This document shows, piece by piece, positions 1-7,719 of a DNA stretch of 16,787 nucleotides (position 1 is its first letter; each line of letters opens with the position of its first letter). The position numbers and the translations under genes were made by a program. Location of the stretch: positions 1-16,787 of the forward strand of contig JAIVHA010000002.1 of the NCBI GenBank assembly GCA_020201295.1. The letters are read 5' to 3'. Source of the stretch: Lysobacteraceae bacterium (lineage in GTDB: Bacteria > Pseudomonadota > Gammaproteobacteria > DSM-19610). Below the pieces are notes generated by a model that saw only the letters and a program-made list of their open reading frames with translations, did no database searches and had not been told where the DNA came from.

Positions 1-1272
1 CCCCTGTTCAACGTCACCGGGCGCAGCATCAGCACTGTCAGCCGCGCCGTGGTGCTGCTCGGCTTCGACGAGGTACGCAGTATCTGTCTGTCCATCGCCG
101 TGGTGGAATCCATGCTCAAGGGGCAGCAGAAAGACCTGGTGCTCGACCAGATGGGGCGCTCCTTCCATGCCGCCGTGCAGGCGCGTGCCTTCGCCGTGCA
201 GCGTGGTGACAAGGCCCCGGAAGAGGTATTCATCGCCACCCTGCTGTACCAGCTCGGGGACATGGCCTTCTGGACCTTCTCCGGCGAACTCGGCAAGGAA
301 CTGGCGGCGGCCATGGCCCGGCGACCCGGTGCCGATCCGCAACAGGTGCAGCGGGAAGTGTTGGGCTTTACCCTCACCGAACTGACCACCAGCCTGAGCC
401 GGGAGTGGAAACTTGGTGATCTGTTGCAACAGGCCCTGGAGGGCAAGCAGGACAGCCATCCCCGCTGTGGCAATGTGCTGATGGCGCAGGAACTCGCGCG
501 TGCCGCGGAAAAACATGGCTGGGAGGATCCGGCCCTGAAGCCATTGCTGGAGCGCACTGCCGAGGCCCTGTACATGCCGGTGAAGGAATTCACGGCCATG
601 GTACATGCCAATGCCGAACAGGCCATCCAGGTGGCCTCCAGCTATGGTGCCGGCAAGGCCGGCTGCCGGATCCCCCTGCCGAAAAAAAAGGGCAAGGCGC
701 CGGTGGTGGTGGCCGAGGAGGAGGAATCCGAACACAAGGCTTTCCTGGATCCCGATCCGGGTCTGCAGCTGCAGATCCTGCGCGAGATCTCCATGTCCAT
801 GGAGAGTCGGCCGGACCTGAACATGCTGCTGGAAATGGTGCTGGAGGGAATCTATCGTGGCATCGGCATGGACCGCACCCTGTTCGCCATGCGCAGTGCC
901 GACCAGCGCTTCCTCAAGGCCCGCTACGCCCTGGGTCATGACACGGACCTGATGCGCCGCAAGTTTCACTTCGAGCTCGGTCCACTCAAGGCCAACATCT
1001 TCAGCCAGGTGTTGGACAGTCGCGCGGCCCTCTGGGTGCGTTCACCCGTGGAGCCGAAACTCAAACGCCTGCTGACCCCGGCGGTGCAGGCCATCACCGA
1101 GGACGCGCCTTTCTTCGCCATGCCCATCGAGATCCAGGGCAAGGTCATAGGGCTGTTCTATGCCGATCGCAATCCCAGCGGCCGCTCCCTGGATGAAGAG
1201 AGCTACAACAGCTTCCGCCACTTTGGTCAGCAGGCCAATATGGCGTTGACCTTTCTTACCGCCCGGCGCTGA
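1..1272 (+). CDS. HDOD domain + GAF domain signalling protein, 5' end cut by window
   Basis: The reading frame is open from base 1, so the gene begins upstream of the window; the internal GTG at 49 is not a convincing start. The first part (to about base 580) reads as an HDOD domain, the degenerate HD-type helical domain of bacterial signalling proteins: it contains S-T-V-S-R-A-V-V-L-L-G-F-D-E-V-R followed by a helical stretch with Y-Q-L-G-D-M-A. A basic then acidic linker (PKKKGK…EEEESE, about 685-735) leads into a C-terminal GAF-like domain (about 790-1260) ending with F-F-A-M-P-I-E-I…G-K-V-I-G-L-F-Y-A-D-R. HDOD-GAF proteins usually act as cytoplasmic signalling proteins; no catalytic residues are evident and the input is unknown. 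The gene converges on the phosphatase gene with a palindromic repeat between them. The domain call is firm, the specific role is not. Confidence 0.82.
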   Translation, partial: PLFNVTGRSISTVSRAVVLLGFDEVRSICLSIAVVESMLKGQQKDLVLDQMGRSFHAAVQARAFAVQRGDKAPEEVFIATLLYQLGDMAFWTFSGELGKELAAAMARRPGADPQQVQREVLGFTLTELTTSLSREWKLGDLLQQALEGKQDSHPRCGNVLMAQELARAAEKHGWEDPALKPLLERTAEALYMPVKEFTAMVHANAEQAIQVASSYGAGKAGCRIPLPKKKGKAPVVVAEEEESEHKAFLDPDPGLQLQILREISMSMESRPDLNMLLEMVLEGIYRGIGMDRTLFAMRSADQRFLKARYALGHDTDLMRRKFHFELGPLKANIFSQVLDSRAALWVRSPVEPKLKRLLTPAVQAITEDAPFFAMPIEIQGKVIGLFYADRNPSGRSLDEESYNSFRHFGQQANMALTFLTARR

Positions 1273-1298
1273 GGGGTGCGATCGTGGCGCCGGCGTCT

Positions 1299-1367
1299 GT
1301 AGGAGCGGGCTTTGCCCGCGAACGGCCTGTGCTGCCTCGGACGGTTCGCGGCCAAGGCCGCTCCTAC
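1299..1367. repeat. REP-like inverted repeat between convergent genes (possible bidirectional terminator)
   Basis: Two outward-facing arms at 1299-1323 and 1344-1367 share the ends GTAGGAGCGG and CCGCGAAC but differ in the inner stem (GCGGGCTTTGCCCGC against GCGGCCAAGGCCGC). Each arm can fold alone, or the pair can fold together. The right arm is followed by TGTCTTTTTC, so on the plus strand it could terminate the HDOD-GAF transcript. The same family recurs at 15691-15759 and as single arms at about 3720 and 7743. Elements of this style are known as REP sequences in Pseudomonas and relatives. Confidence 0.8.
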
Positions 1368-1404
1368 AGGTGTCTTTTTCCCCCGGCGGGAGCCACCGAC
1401 CGGG

Positions 1405-2205
1405 TCAGGCCGACGGCGGAACGCCCAGCCACTCGCGCCAGGCTTCGAACAGCTCGGCATCGAGGGCCGCAATGGCGGAGCGGGGCTGTAGTCCGGCCTG
1501 GTACACGGGCCGGCCATCCAGGCCCACGGAGCGGCCACCGGCCTCCTGCAGGATCAGCTGACCGGCGGCGTAGTCCCAGAGCTTCTGGCCACCGTGCAGG
1601 TAGAGCTGGACACGGCCACAGGCCAGCCAGCACCAGTCCAGGGCCACGGCGCCAAAGCTGCGCTGGGAGGCATAGGGTGGACGCTGGGCCAGGCGCGCCA
1701 CCAGGTCGGCGGGCAGGCGCTTGAAGTCCACCAGTGCCAGGGTTTCGCGCAGACGGCGGGTGGCGTGCGGCGCCTGCAGGGGTTGTCCGTTCAGCCAGGC
1801 GCCCTGGCCACGCACGGCGGTGAAGCACTCCTCGCGGCTGGGGTCGTGGACGATGGCCAGCTGTACTCCATCACCCCGCAGGAAGGCCAGTGATACCGCA
1901 TAGTAAGGGATGCCGCTGGCGAAGTTGTTGGTGCCGTCCAATGGGTCGAGGCACCAGAGGCCCTGGTCCAGGTTCTGCAATGCCTGTTCCTGCTCCGCAC
2001 GATCCATTTCCTCGCCCAGAAAACCATGCTCCGGCCATTCTTCCCGCAGGGCGGCGCGGATGCGTCGTTGCACCACCAGGTCGGCCTCGGTGACGATGCT
2101 GCCGTCGGCCTTGTGGTGGCGGGTGATATGGCAGCGGTGCGGCAGTTCCTGGCAGGCGATGTCCACCACGATGTCACGGGCACGGGCCAGTTCCGGCAGG
2201 GTCAT
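1405..2205 (-). CDS. Inositol monophosphatase family protein
   Basis: This 266-aa protein is full length for the inositol-monophosphatase family of Mg2+-dependent, Li+-sensitive phosphatases. The metal-site motifs are visible: G64-E65-E66, then W84-x-x-D87-P-L-D90-G-T92-N-N-F, and a C-terminal W-D-Y-A-A-G followed by Q-E-A-G-G. The family includes SuhB, CysQ-type bisphosphate nucleotidases and histidinol-phosphate phosphatases. The sequence alone does not decide the substrate, so no symbol is given. Its ATG lies 2 nt after the stop of the upstream oxidoreductase gene (TGA-TC-ATG), which suggests co-transcription and translational coupling. Its 3' end faces the HDOD-GAF gene across a REP-like hairpin. 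Family assignment is firm, substrate unknown. Confidence 0.88.
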   Translation of the reverse strand: MTLPELARARDIVVDIACQELPHRCHITRHHKADGSIVTEADLVVQRRIRAALREEWPEHGFLGEEMDRAEQEQALQNLDQGLWCLDPLDGTNNFASGIPYYAVSLAFLRGDGVQLAIVHDPSREECFTAVRGQGAWLNGQPLQAPHATRRLRETLALVDFKRLPADLVARLAQRPPYASQRSFGAVALDWCWLACGRVQLYLHGGQKLWDYAAGQLILQEAGGRSVGLDGRPVYQAGLQPRSAIAALDAELFEAWREWLGVPPSA

Positions 2206-2207
2206 GA

Positions 2208-3348
2208 TCAGCGTCGTTCCAGTTCCACGGGCCCCTCGGGCTGGCGGGCGATCTTGCCGCGCAGGTCATAGAGGGCCGCCTGCAGGCCCTCCTCAATGGA
2301 GGGATGGTAGAAGGGCATGCGTAACAAATCGAAGACCGTGAGGCCCCGCTGGATGGACCAGGCCAGCAGGTGCGCGAGATTCTCGCCCTTGGGGGCGATC
2401 AGGCTGGCGCCCAGCAGGCGGCCATCCTCCTTGTCCGCATAGACGCGGATCATACCCTTGTTCTTGCCCATGATGAGGGCGCGGCCCAGGGGGCCGAGCT
2501 TGACTTCGCCGATGGCGATGCGTTCCGGGTCCAGTTCGTTCCAGGCGCTGCCCACCACGGCGATGTTGGGGTCGCAGAAGTTGATGGCCAGCGGTGTCTG
2601 GCGTTTGAAGGCGACAGGTTTGGCTTGTACCGCATTGAAGCCGGCGATACGGCCCTCGGCACCGGCCTCGTGGAGGATGGCGCGTTCGCCGGTGACATCA
2701 CCGGCGATGAACACCGGCAGGTCGCCCACCTGCATGCTGTGGGGGTCAAAGACTGGCAGCCCGCGCTCGTCCAGATCCACGCCGAGCGTCTCCAGGCCCA
2801 GGCCGTCGACATTGGGCCGACGCCCCATGGCCGCCAGCACCCGCTCCACCAGCACCGACTGATCCCCCGCCGTCACGCGCAGGCGGCCATCTTCTTCCTG
2901 GATGTCGGCCGCCTGGCCCAGCCAGAGGGGGAATTCCTTGCCGAGGATATCGACGGCCACCTGGCGCAGCTCCGGGTCCTGCAGGCCGGCGATGGAAGCG
3001 GGCCTGTTCGGCCATGAATTCCTCGTCCATGTTGTCGGTGCTGTTGCTCAGCACCTTGTCGACGAACACATCGCGCAGGTCACGCACGTGTTCCAGGGCC
3101 TCCGGCCCGTTCAGGCTCAAGGCCTCGCCGCCCTCGATGCCCATGCGCTCGAACAGGCCACGGCGGTGGAAATCCTCGCCCACCTGGATGGCGGCTTTGG
3201 AGGGCATGCAGCCGACCCGTGCGCAGGTGGTACCTAGTTCACCACCGTCGATGAGCACATAGCGGTCCGTGGCCTGGCGCACCTGGGAGAGGGCATAGAG
3301 ACCGGCACTGCCGGCTCCGATGATGGCGACGTCTACGTGTTTTTCCAT
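2208..3348 (-). pseudogene. Dihydrolipoyl dehydrogenase-like flavoprotein disulfide reductase, internal deletion plus frameshift
   Basis: The start is ATG at 3348, preceded by GGAG at a good distance. The N-terminal frame encodes the FAD-binding GAGSAG loop (residues 11-16) and the redox disulfide motif T-T-C42-A-R-V-G-C47-M-P-S-K. It is recognisable to about F118, at base 2995. The frame then shifts, and homologous sequence resumes in another frame as S-I-A-G-L-Q-D-P-E-L-R and continues 262 codons to the stop. That part holds the second FAD motif (FIAGDVTGE, about 2690-2715) and the C-terminal H-P-S-I-E-E catalytic pair. The joined pieces total about 380 residues where relatives have roughly 460-480. 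What is missing is the central NAD(P)H-binding Rossmann segment with its GxGxxG. As it stands no functional reductase can be made. An assembly error would give the same picture. Confidence 0.8.
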
Positions 3349-3397
3349 GAGTGCCACTCCAAATATTAGTGGTTTGATGGGGCAAAACCCGATTTCA

Positions 3398-3613
3398 GCC
3401 ACGGAATCTGCCCGGAAGAACACGGAAAAAACCCATATCAGGGAAACGCTGATATATCCACGTATTCCTGTCATTGCGAGCGAAGCGTGGCAATCTCGTC
3501 GTGCGGATCGACGGGGAGGAGATTGCCGCGGCGCTACGCGCCTCGCAATGACGCAATAATCAGGACTTCCTTGGTGATTTCCTTTCCGTGTTCTTCCGGG
3601 CAGATTCCGTGGC
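3398..3613. repeat. Long palindromic element: 31-bp perfect inverted arms, interrupted by a second element
   Basis: The arms at 3398-3428 and 3583-3613 are exact reverse complements over 31 bp and contain GCCACGGAATCTGCCC and GGAAGAACACGGAAA. The CACGGAA-rich style matches the compact hairpin at 10608-10693, so both are probably copies of one intergenic family. Here the arms are 154 bp apart and a different palindrome (3470-3552) sits inside. Also inside is a short dyad TATCAG-N7-CTGATA near 3436-3454. The gene-free stretch 3349-3792 consists mainly of this composite plus a single REP-like arm at 3720; I see no credible gene in it. Confidence 0.8.
3470..3552. repeat. Inner palindromic repeat of the GTCATTGCGAG…GGCAATCTC family
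   Basis: The left arm (3470-3497) begins GTCATTGCGAG and ends GGCAATCTC. The right arm (3519-3552) is its reverse complement at both ends with a 6-nt longer middle. Short repeats with this CATTGCGAG…GGCAATCTC signature are widespread in intergenic DNA of unrelated bacteria. Its location between the arms of the outer repeat suggests it arrived later. Confidence 0.75.
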
Positions 3614-3719
3614 CAATGTGTTGATGCCTGCCGTGGCAGGTGTCGTTGCCGGCATTCTACCGGTTTTGGCCGCCCGGTTCGCCCGAGGCATGTCGGCCAG
3701 GGACGGGAGTTTCACGGCT

Positions 3720-3744
3720 GCAGGAGCGGGCTCTGCCCGCGAAC
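3720..3744. repeat. Single arm of the REP-like family
   Basis: GCAGGAGCGGGCTCTGCCCGC followed by GAAC matches the left arm at 1299-1323 with two substitutions. No facing partner is visible nearby. It lies 49 nt beyond the nadA stop, where it could contribute to 3'-end formation. Confidence 0.6.
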
Positions 3745-3792
3745 CGCTGGGGTGACCGGCAAGTTGGCCAGGAAAGGCGATTTCACAGGCCG

Positions 3793-4872
3793 TCAGTCGG
3801 CCGGTGTACCCGTGGCGCGGCGGCTGCGCCCGAAATCCAGCATGCGCTGGGTGGCCTTCAGGGCCTTGACGCGCACGGCTTCGTCGACATGGATCTCGTT
3901 GGCGCCGGTTTCCAGCACCTCCGCCAGGTTGCGCAGGCTGTTCATGGCCATCCAGGGGCAGTGGGCACAGGATACGCAGGTGGCGCCGACCCCCATGGTG
4001 GGGGCCTCGAGGAAGGTCTTGTCCGGCGCCGCCTGGCGCATCTTGTAGAGGATGCCGTTGTCGGTGGCGACGATGAAGGTCTTGTGGGGCATCTCCCGTG
4101 CCGCCTGGATGATCTGGGTGGTGGAACCCACCCGGTCGGCCAGTTCGATCACCGCCTCGGGGGATTCGGGATGCACCAGCACCGCCGCCTCGGGATGCTT
4201 TTCCTTGAGGCGCAGCAGGGCGTCGGCGCGGAAGGCCTCGTGCACGATACAACCGCCGGGCCATAACAGCATGTCGGCGCCCGTCTCCTGCTGGATGTAG
4301 CGGCCCAGGTGGCGGTCCGGGGCCCACAGGATCTTTTCGCCTTTTTCATGCAGGTGGCGCACCAGGTCCACGGCGATGCTGGAGGTCACCACCCAGTCGG
4401 CGCGTGCCTTCACTTCGGCGCTGGTGTTGGCGTAGACCACCACGGTGCGCTCCGGGTGCTGGTCGCAGAAGGGGATGAACTGTTCCGCCGGGCAGCCCAG
4501 GTCCAGGGAGCATTCGGCCTTCAGGGTGGGCATGAGCACGCGCTTCTCCGGGTTGAGGATCTTGGCGGTCTCGCCCATGAAACGCACCCCTGCCACCACC
4601 AGGGTGGAGGCGGGGTGCTCGTTGCCGAAACGGGCCATGTCCAGGGAGTCGGACACATAGCCGCCGGTTGCGTCGGCGAGGGCCTGCAGATCCTCGTCCG
4701 TGTAGTAGTGGGCCACCAGCACCGCGTCTTTTTCCCGCAACAGGTCCTTGATGCGCGCGACCAGCGCTTCCCGTTCGCCCGGCGCATACTCGGGGCGGGC
4801 GACACTGCCGGGCAACGGCAGGGTCATGCCCTGCGTGGCCGGGAGGATGGGGGCGAGAAATTCCTGTGTCAT
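3793..4872 (-). CDS. nadA: Quinolinate synthase NadA
   Basis: This 359-aa protein condenses iminoaspartate (from NadB) with dihydroxyacetone phosphate to quinolinate in de novo NAD synthesis, in the cytoplasm. The three cysteines that bind the oxygen-sensitive [4Fe-4S] cluster are in place: C121 in A-E-C-S-L-D-L-G-C, C208 in W-P-G-G-C-I-V-H-E, and C305 in C-V-S-C-A-H-C-P-W. All are offset by +8 from the E. coli ligands C113, C200 and C297. The substrate motif H-Y-Y-T-D-E-D-L-Q and the M-G-V-G-A-T segment are also conserved. ATG at 4872 has AGGAG six bases upstream. A perfect -35-like TTGACA lies at 4939-4934 on the minus strand without a convincing -10. The gene appears monocistronic; nadB and nadC are not in the window. 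Confidence 0.97.
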   Translation of the reverse strand: MTQEFLAPILPATQGMTLPLPGSVARPEYAPGEREALVARIKDLLREKDAVLVAHYYTDEDLQALADATGGYVSDSLDMARFGNEHPASTLVVAGVRFMGETAKILNPEKRVLMPTLKAECSLDLGCPAEQFIPFCDQHPERTVVVYANTSAEVKARADWVVTSSIAVDLVRHLHEKGEKILWAPDRHLGRYIQQETGADMLLWPGGCIVHEAFRADALLRLKEKHPEAAVLVHPESPEAVIELADRVGSTTQIIQAAREMPHKTFIVATDNGILYKMRQAAPDKTFLEAPTMGVGATCVSCAHCPWMAMNSLRNLAEVLETGANEIHVDEAVRVKALKATQRMLDFGRSRRATGTPAD

Positions 4873-5142
4873 GCACTGCTCCTGTCACCAGGCCGGGGGT
4901 CTCAACTCCGGAGACTCGCGGCCGCTATCATGTTGTCAACGCGATCAATCAGTTGTCGACGCAACCCAGAAACCATGGCAGGGAAGGCCCCGGTCTGGAG
5001 CGTGCGAGGGAATCATAATCACTGTTTTATCAGAGATTTGCTAAATAGCAGCATGGGGCTGCCGCCGCCGGGTTTCAATCCCCCCATTGGGGTGGACCGA
5101 TCCTTCGATGGCCAGACAGGGCTGCGCAAGGGAGGGCATTCA

Positions 5143-6168
5143 ATGCATGAGGAGACCGTAATTTTCCCGGATGATCAGGGGCTTATGGTGATGTTGGTGG
5201 ATGATCAGGCCATTGTGGCCGAGCGCATCCGCCGCGATCTGCTGGATTCGCCGCAGATGGACTTCCATTACTGCCAGGATCCCCACGAGGCCCTGTCGGT
5301 GGCCTGCGCGATCCGTCCCACGGTGATCCTGCTGGACCTGCTCATGCCCGGCGTGAATGGCCTGGATGTGGTGCGCACCTTCCGGGGTAATGCTTGTACC
5401 CAACATGTACCCATCATCGTGCTGTCCACCAAGGAAGATCCGCACGTCAAGGCCAAGGCCTTTGCCGCCGGGGCCAATGATTACCTCATCAAACTGCCGG
5501 ACCGCGAGGAACTCAACGCCCGGATTCTCTACCATTCCCGCGCCTACCTGGCCCGCGTGCAGCGTGACGAGGCCTACCGTGCCTTGCGGGAAAGCCAGCG
5601 CGAGCTGGAACAGAAGAATTTCGAATTGCTGCGCATGTCCAACATCGACGGACTCACCGAGGTGGCCAACCGGCGGCGTTTCGACGAGCTGATCCAGGAG
5701 GCCTGGGCCCATTCGCGACGTACCCGCAGCGCGCTGGCGCTGGTGATGCTGGACATCGACTGTTTCAAGCCCTTCAACGACCACTACGGGCACCTGGCGG
5801 GGGATGACTGCCTCAAGCGGGTTGCGCAGACCCTGCAGCAGGAGTTGCCGCGCCTGACCGATACCCTGGCCCGCTATGGAGGCGAGGAGTTCGTGGTGGT
5901 ACTGTCGGCCACGGACCTGGAGGGCGCCCGCCGGGTGGCGGAGCGCCTGCGTCAGGCCGTGGAGGCCCTGCGCATCCCCCATGCCTGTTCCGAGGCGGGT
6001 GACGTGGTGACCATCAGCCTGGGGGTGGCGGCCACCCACGCGTCCGCGTCCAGTCAGCCCCAGTCGCTGGTGGCGGCAGCGGACAAGATGCTCTACCAGG
6101 CCAAGCACCGTGGCCGCAACCAGGTGTCCAGCATCGACTGTATCCTCTCCACCGAGGCGGCATCCTGA
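5143..6168 (+). CDS. wspR: WspR-like response regulator diguanylate cyclase (REC-GGDEF)
   Basis: This 341-aa protein makes c-di-GMP from two GTP under control of a receiver domain. REC (about 15-135) has acidic residues D20-D21, phosphoacceptor D65 in I-L-L-D-L-L-M-P and K117. A helical linker (about 136-166) leads to GGDEF, with active site G246-G-E-E-F250 and substrate motif N212-D…G-H…G-D. R237-L-T-D240 sits exactly five residues before GGEEF, the position of the inhibitory I-site, so product inhibition is expected. F-A-A-G-A-N-D-Y-L-x-K-L-P-D…Y-H-S-R-x-Y and V-L-S-T-K-E-D-P closely match Pseudomonas WspR as I remember it. ATG 5143 is preferred: it has GGGAGG about 8 nt upstream, whereas the open frame upstream to 4309 runs antisense through nadA. 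No other wsp genes are in view, so the cognate kinase is unknown. Confidence 0.92.
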   Translation: MHEETVIFPDDQGLMVMLVDDQAIVAERIRRDLLDSPQMDFHYCQDPHEALSVACAIRPTVILLDLLMPGVNGLDVVRTFRGNACTQHVPIIVLSTKEDPHVKAKAFAAGANDYLIKLPDREELNARILYHSRAYLARVQRDEAYRALRESQRELEQKNFELLRMSNIDGLTEVANRRRFDELIQEAWAHSRRTRSALALVMLDIDCFKPFNDHYGHLAGDDCLKRVAQTLQQELPRLTDTLARYGGEEFVVVLSATDLEGARRVAERLRQAVEALRIPHACSEAGDVVTISLGVAATHASASSQPQSLVAAADKMLYQAKHRGRNQVSSIDCILSTEAAS

Positions 6169-6263
6169 TCCCTTCTCCTCGGCCGGTTTTCTTGCGCGGG
6201 CGATTGCAGTAATCTTGGCCCATTCTCCAGGCTGCAACGCCCAACGAACGCAAGGAAATCATC

Positions 6264-6551
6264 ATGGCAAACGAAGGCTACCACGAACCGCTCGAGGAAC
6301 TGTCCGAGGAAACTCGCGACATGCACCGGGCCCTCAGCTCCCTGATGGAGGAACTCGAAGCGGTGGACTGGTACAACCAGCGGGTGGATGCCTGCAAGGA
6401 TGCCGAACTGAAGGCCATCCTCGCCCATAACCGCGACGAGGAGAAGGAACATGCGGCCATGGTGCTGGAATGGATCCGCCGCCACGATTCGCGCTTGAAT
6501 TCAGAGTTGAAGGATTACCTGTTTACCGACAAGCCCATCGCCCACCAGTAA
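6264..6551 (+). CDS. Ferritin-like protein of the encapsulated-ferritin (EncFtn) family, without cargo-loading tail
   Basis: This 95-aa two-helix protein closely resembles the EncFtn family, whose annular assemblies form ferroxidase centres at subunit interfaces. The motifs are H-E-P-L-E, then M-E-E-L-E-A-V-D-W-Y-x-Q-R-V-D-A, then I-L-A-H-N-R-D-E-E-K-E-H-A-A-M. Residues matching the Rhodospirillum rubrum metal sites are all present after an offset of 2: E29, E30, E32, W36, Y37, E59, E60, H63. The protein stops at Y-L-F-T-D-K-P-I-A-H-Q, where encapsulated members continue into a linker and a short targeting peptide. No encapsulin gene is in the window. It therefore probably works free in the cytoplasm in iron oxidation or storage, or the shell is elsewhere. 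AAGGAAA precedes the ATG at good spacing, and a possible terminator follows. Confidence 0.88.
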   Translation: MANEGYHEPLEELSEETRDMHRALSSLMEELEAVDWYNQRVDACKDAELKAILAHNRDEEKEHAAMVLEWIRRHDSRLNSELKDYLFTDKPIAHQ

Positions 6552-6558
6552 CTCCGCT

Positions 6559-6601
6559 ATCGATCGAAAACCCCGTTGCTGACGATCGATTTTATTCGTT
6601 T
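6559..6601 (+). terminator. Candidate rho-independent terminator after the ferritin-like gene
   Basis: The arms ATCGATCG (6559-6566) and CGATCGAT (6583-6590) form an 8-bp stem around a 16-nt loop, followed directly by TTTATTCGTTTT. It begins 7 nt after the stop codon. The stem is only half G+C and the loop long, so strength is uncertain. Confidence 0.45.
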
Positions 6602-6649
6602 TACCTGGCCTGCCTGTTCGGGTATGAATCGCGCCCATGATGTTCACCC

Positions 6650-6877
6650 ATGGGGTTTCCCGACGACATGCACGCAAGTGAAGATAGCTACGATGACGAT
6701 GCCGGCACGCTGGTGCTGCAGGACGAGGCGGACGCCCGCGCAACCGACCTTGCCGGTGGCATGGATGCCATGGACCGTAAGGACTATGGTTACCGGATGA
6801 AGGCGCGCCGACGTCTCGAGCAACTCCGCGAGGAGCGGGAGCTGGCCCGGCTGTTGCGTACCGGCTTCGATCAATAG
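6650..6877 (+). CDS. Small acidic protein, possibly PA3496 family
   Basis: This 75-aa protein has a strongly acidic first half (S-E-D-S-Y-D-D-D-A-G, D-E-A-D-A) and a basic amphipathic C-terminal helix (M-K-A-R-R-R-L-E-Q-L-R-E-E-R-E-L-A-R-L-L). The R-R-R-L-E-x-x-x-E-E-R-x-L tail recalls the short gammaproteobacterial proteins annotated as PA3496 family, but I make that match from memory at low confidence. ATG 6650 or ATG 6668 could be the start; neither has a clear Shine-Dalgarno. The stop overlaps the stop of the convergent LysR gene by 7 bp. It has no signal peptide or membrane segment. Function unknown. Confidence 0.55.
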   Translation: MGFPDDMHASEDSYDDDAGTLVLQDEADARATDLAGGMDAMDRKDYGYRMKARRRLEQLREERELARLLRTGFDQ

Positions 6878-7719
6878 GCCCTGTCGACCGGCAGGGAGTC
6901 GATTACCTGTTCTATCATGCCCCCCCGGTCCGTGGGCCGGGCATACACCGCATAGGTCTCCTTGCGGATGATGGGCGCATCCTCCACCGGAAACAGTCGC
7001 CGGCCCAATTGCCCCCGTACCATGGGTTCGGGCAGGTAGGCGGCACCCCCGTTCTCCAGAATATAGCCCAGGGCCAGTCGTCCCACGCTTACCCGCAGTC
7101 GCGGGGCGGGCAGGTCGGGGAACCGGCGTGCATGCAGGCCGGCGAAGGAAGTCCCCCAGTCCACCAGTACATAGCCCGTGCGCAAGGCCTCGTGGCTGGC
7201 CTGACCGGCCTGGGTCGAGACCAGTACCAGGGGCAATGGCGCCAGCTCCCGCAACTGGAAACGAGCGGTCTCCGGTGGATCGAACAGCAGGGCGAGGTCC
7301 AGGGTGCCTTCCTGCAGCTGGCGTAGCAGGGAGTCCGTATCCCCCGCGTCCGCCCGCAGGGCCAGCTCGGGCAGCAGGGTCGGCAGTTGCCGCAGCCAGT
7401 CTTCCAGGAAGGCATCCCAGAGGCTGGGCAGGGCGGCAATGGCCAGCAGCGACTGCATGCCTTCCGGCACGGAAATCTCCTGTTGGGCGCGGTTCCAGGT
7501 GTTGATCATGTTCTCGGCGAAGGCCAGGAACTTGCGTCCCGCCGGGGTCAGTTCGATATGCTTGCGCTGGCGGATGAACAGGTGGGTACCCAGTTCTTCC
7601 TCCAGCTGGCGGATGCGGGCGCTCACCGTGGACTGGCTCAGGAACAGGTTGGCGGCCGCACGGCCGAAATGGCGGGTGCGCTGCACCTCCAGGAACGCCT
7701 TGAGTAATCCCGTATCCAT
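6871..7719 (-). CDS. LysR-type transcriptional regulator, HdfR-like
   Basis: At 282 aa it is slightly short for the family but complete. The N-terminal winged HTH reads M-D-T-G-L-L-K-A-F-L-E-V-Q-R-T-R-H-F-G-R-A-A, then L-S-Q-S-T-V-S-A-R-I-R-Q-L-E-E-E-L-G and L-F-I-R-Q-R-K. The first thirty residues closely follow E. coli HdfR, which is known as a repressor of the flagellar master operon flhDC. A periplasmic-binding-type effector domain follows (about 90-282). The ATG at 7719 has GGGAG about 10 nt upstream. It is divergent from the GNAT-C39/RimK cassette across 176 bp containing small dyads, the usual arrangement for a LysR regulator and a target. Regulation of that cassette is only inferred. 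Confidence 0.9.
   Translation of the reverse strand: MDTGLLKAFLEVQRTRHFGRAAANLFLSQSTVSARIRQLEEELGTHLFIRQRKHIELTPAGRKFLAFAENMINTWNRAQQEISVPEGMQSLLAIAALPSLWDAFLEDWLRQLPTLLPELALRADAGDTDSLLRQLQEGTLDLALLFDPPETARFQLRELAPLPLVLVSTQAGQASHEALRTGYVLVDWGTSFAGLHARRFPDLPAPRLRVSVGRLALGYILENGGAAYLPEPMVRGQLGRRLFPVEDAPIIRKETYAVYARPTDRGGMIEQVIDSLPVDRAY

Noticed and set aside
1284..1724. Plus-strand frame starting in the REP-like repeat
   Set aside because: It begins in repeat DNA and runs antisense through the phosphatase; Arg/Pro/Gly-rich.
2370..3017. 215-codon plus-strand frame across the broken oxidoreductase
   Set aside because: It is the mirror of the true coding strand; its composition follows the codon-position bias of the real gene.
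3349..3474. Upstream extension of the lipoamide-dehydrogenase-like frame
   Set aside because: It is translated repeat DNA; ATG 3348 has GGAG upstream and begins the conserved FAD loop.
4309..5142. Upstream extension of the WspR-like frame by 278 codons
   Set aside because: It runs antisense through nadA with low-complexity His/Gly-rich sequence, and a good Shine-Dalgarno precedes ATG 5143.
5140..6237. 365-codon open frame opposite the WspR-like gene
   Set aside because: It is a typical GC-rich antisense shadow: His/Gln/Gly-rich, no motif, covering a clearly real gene.
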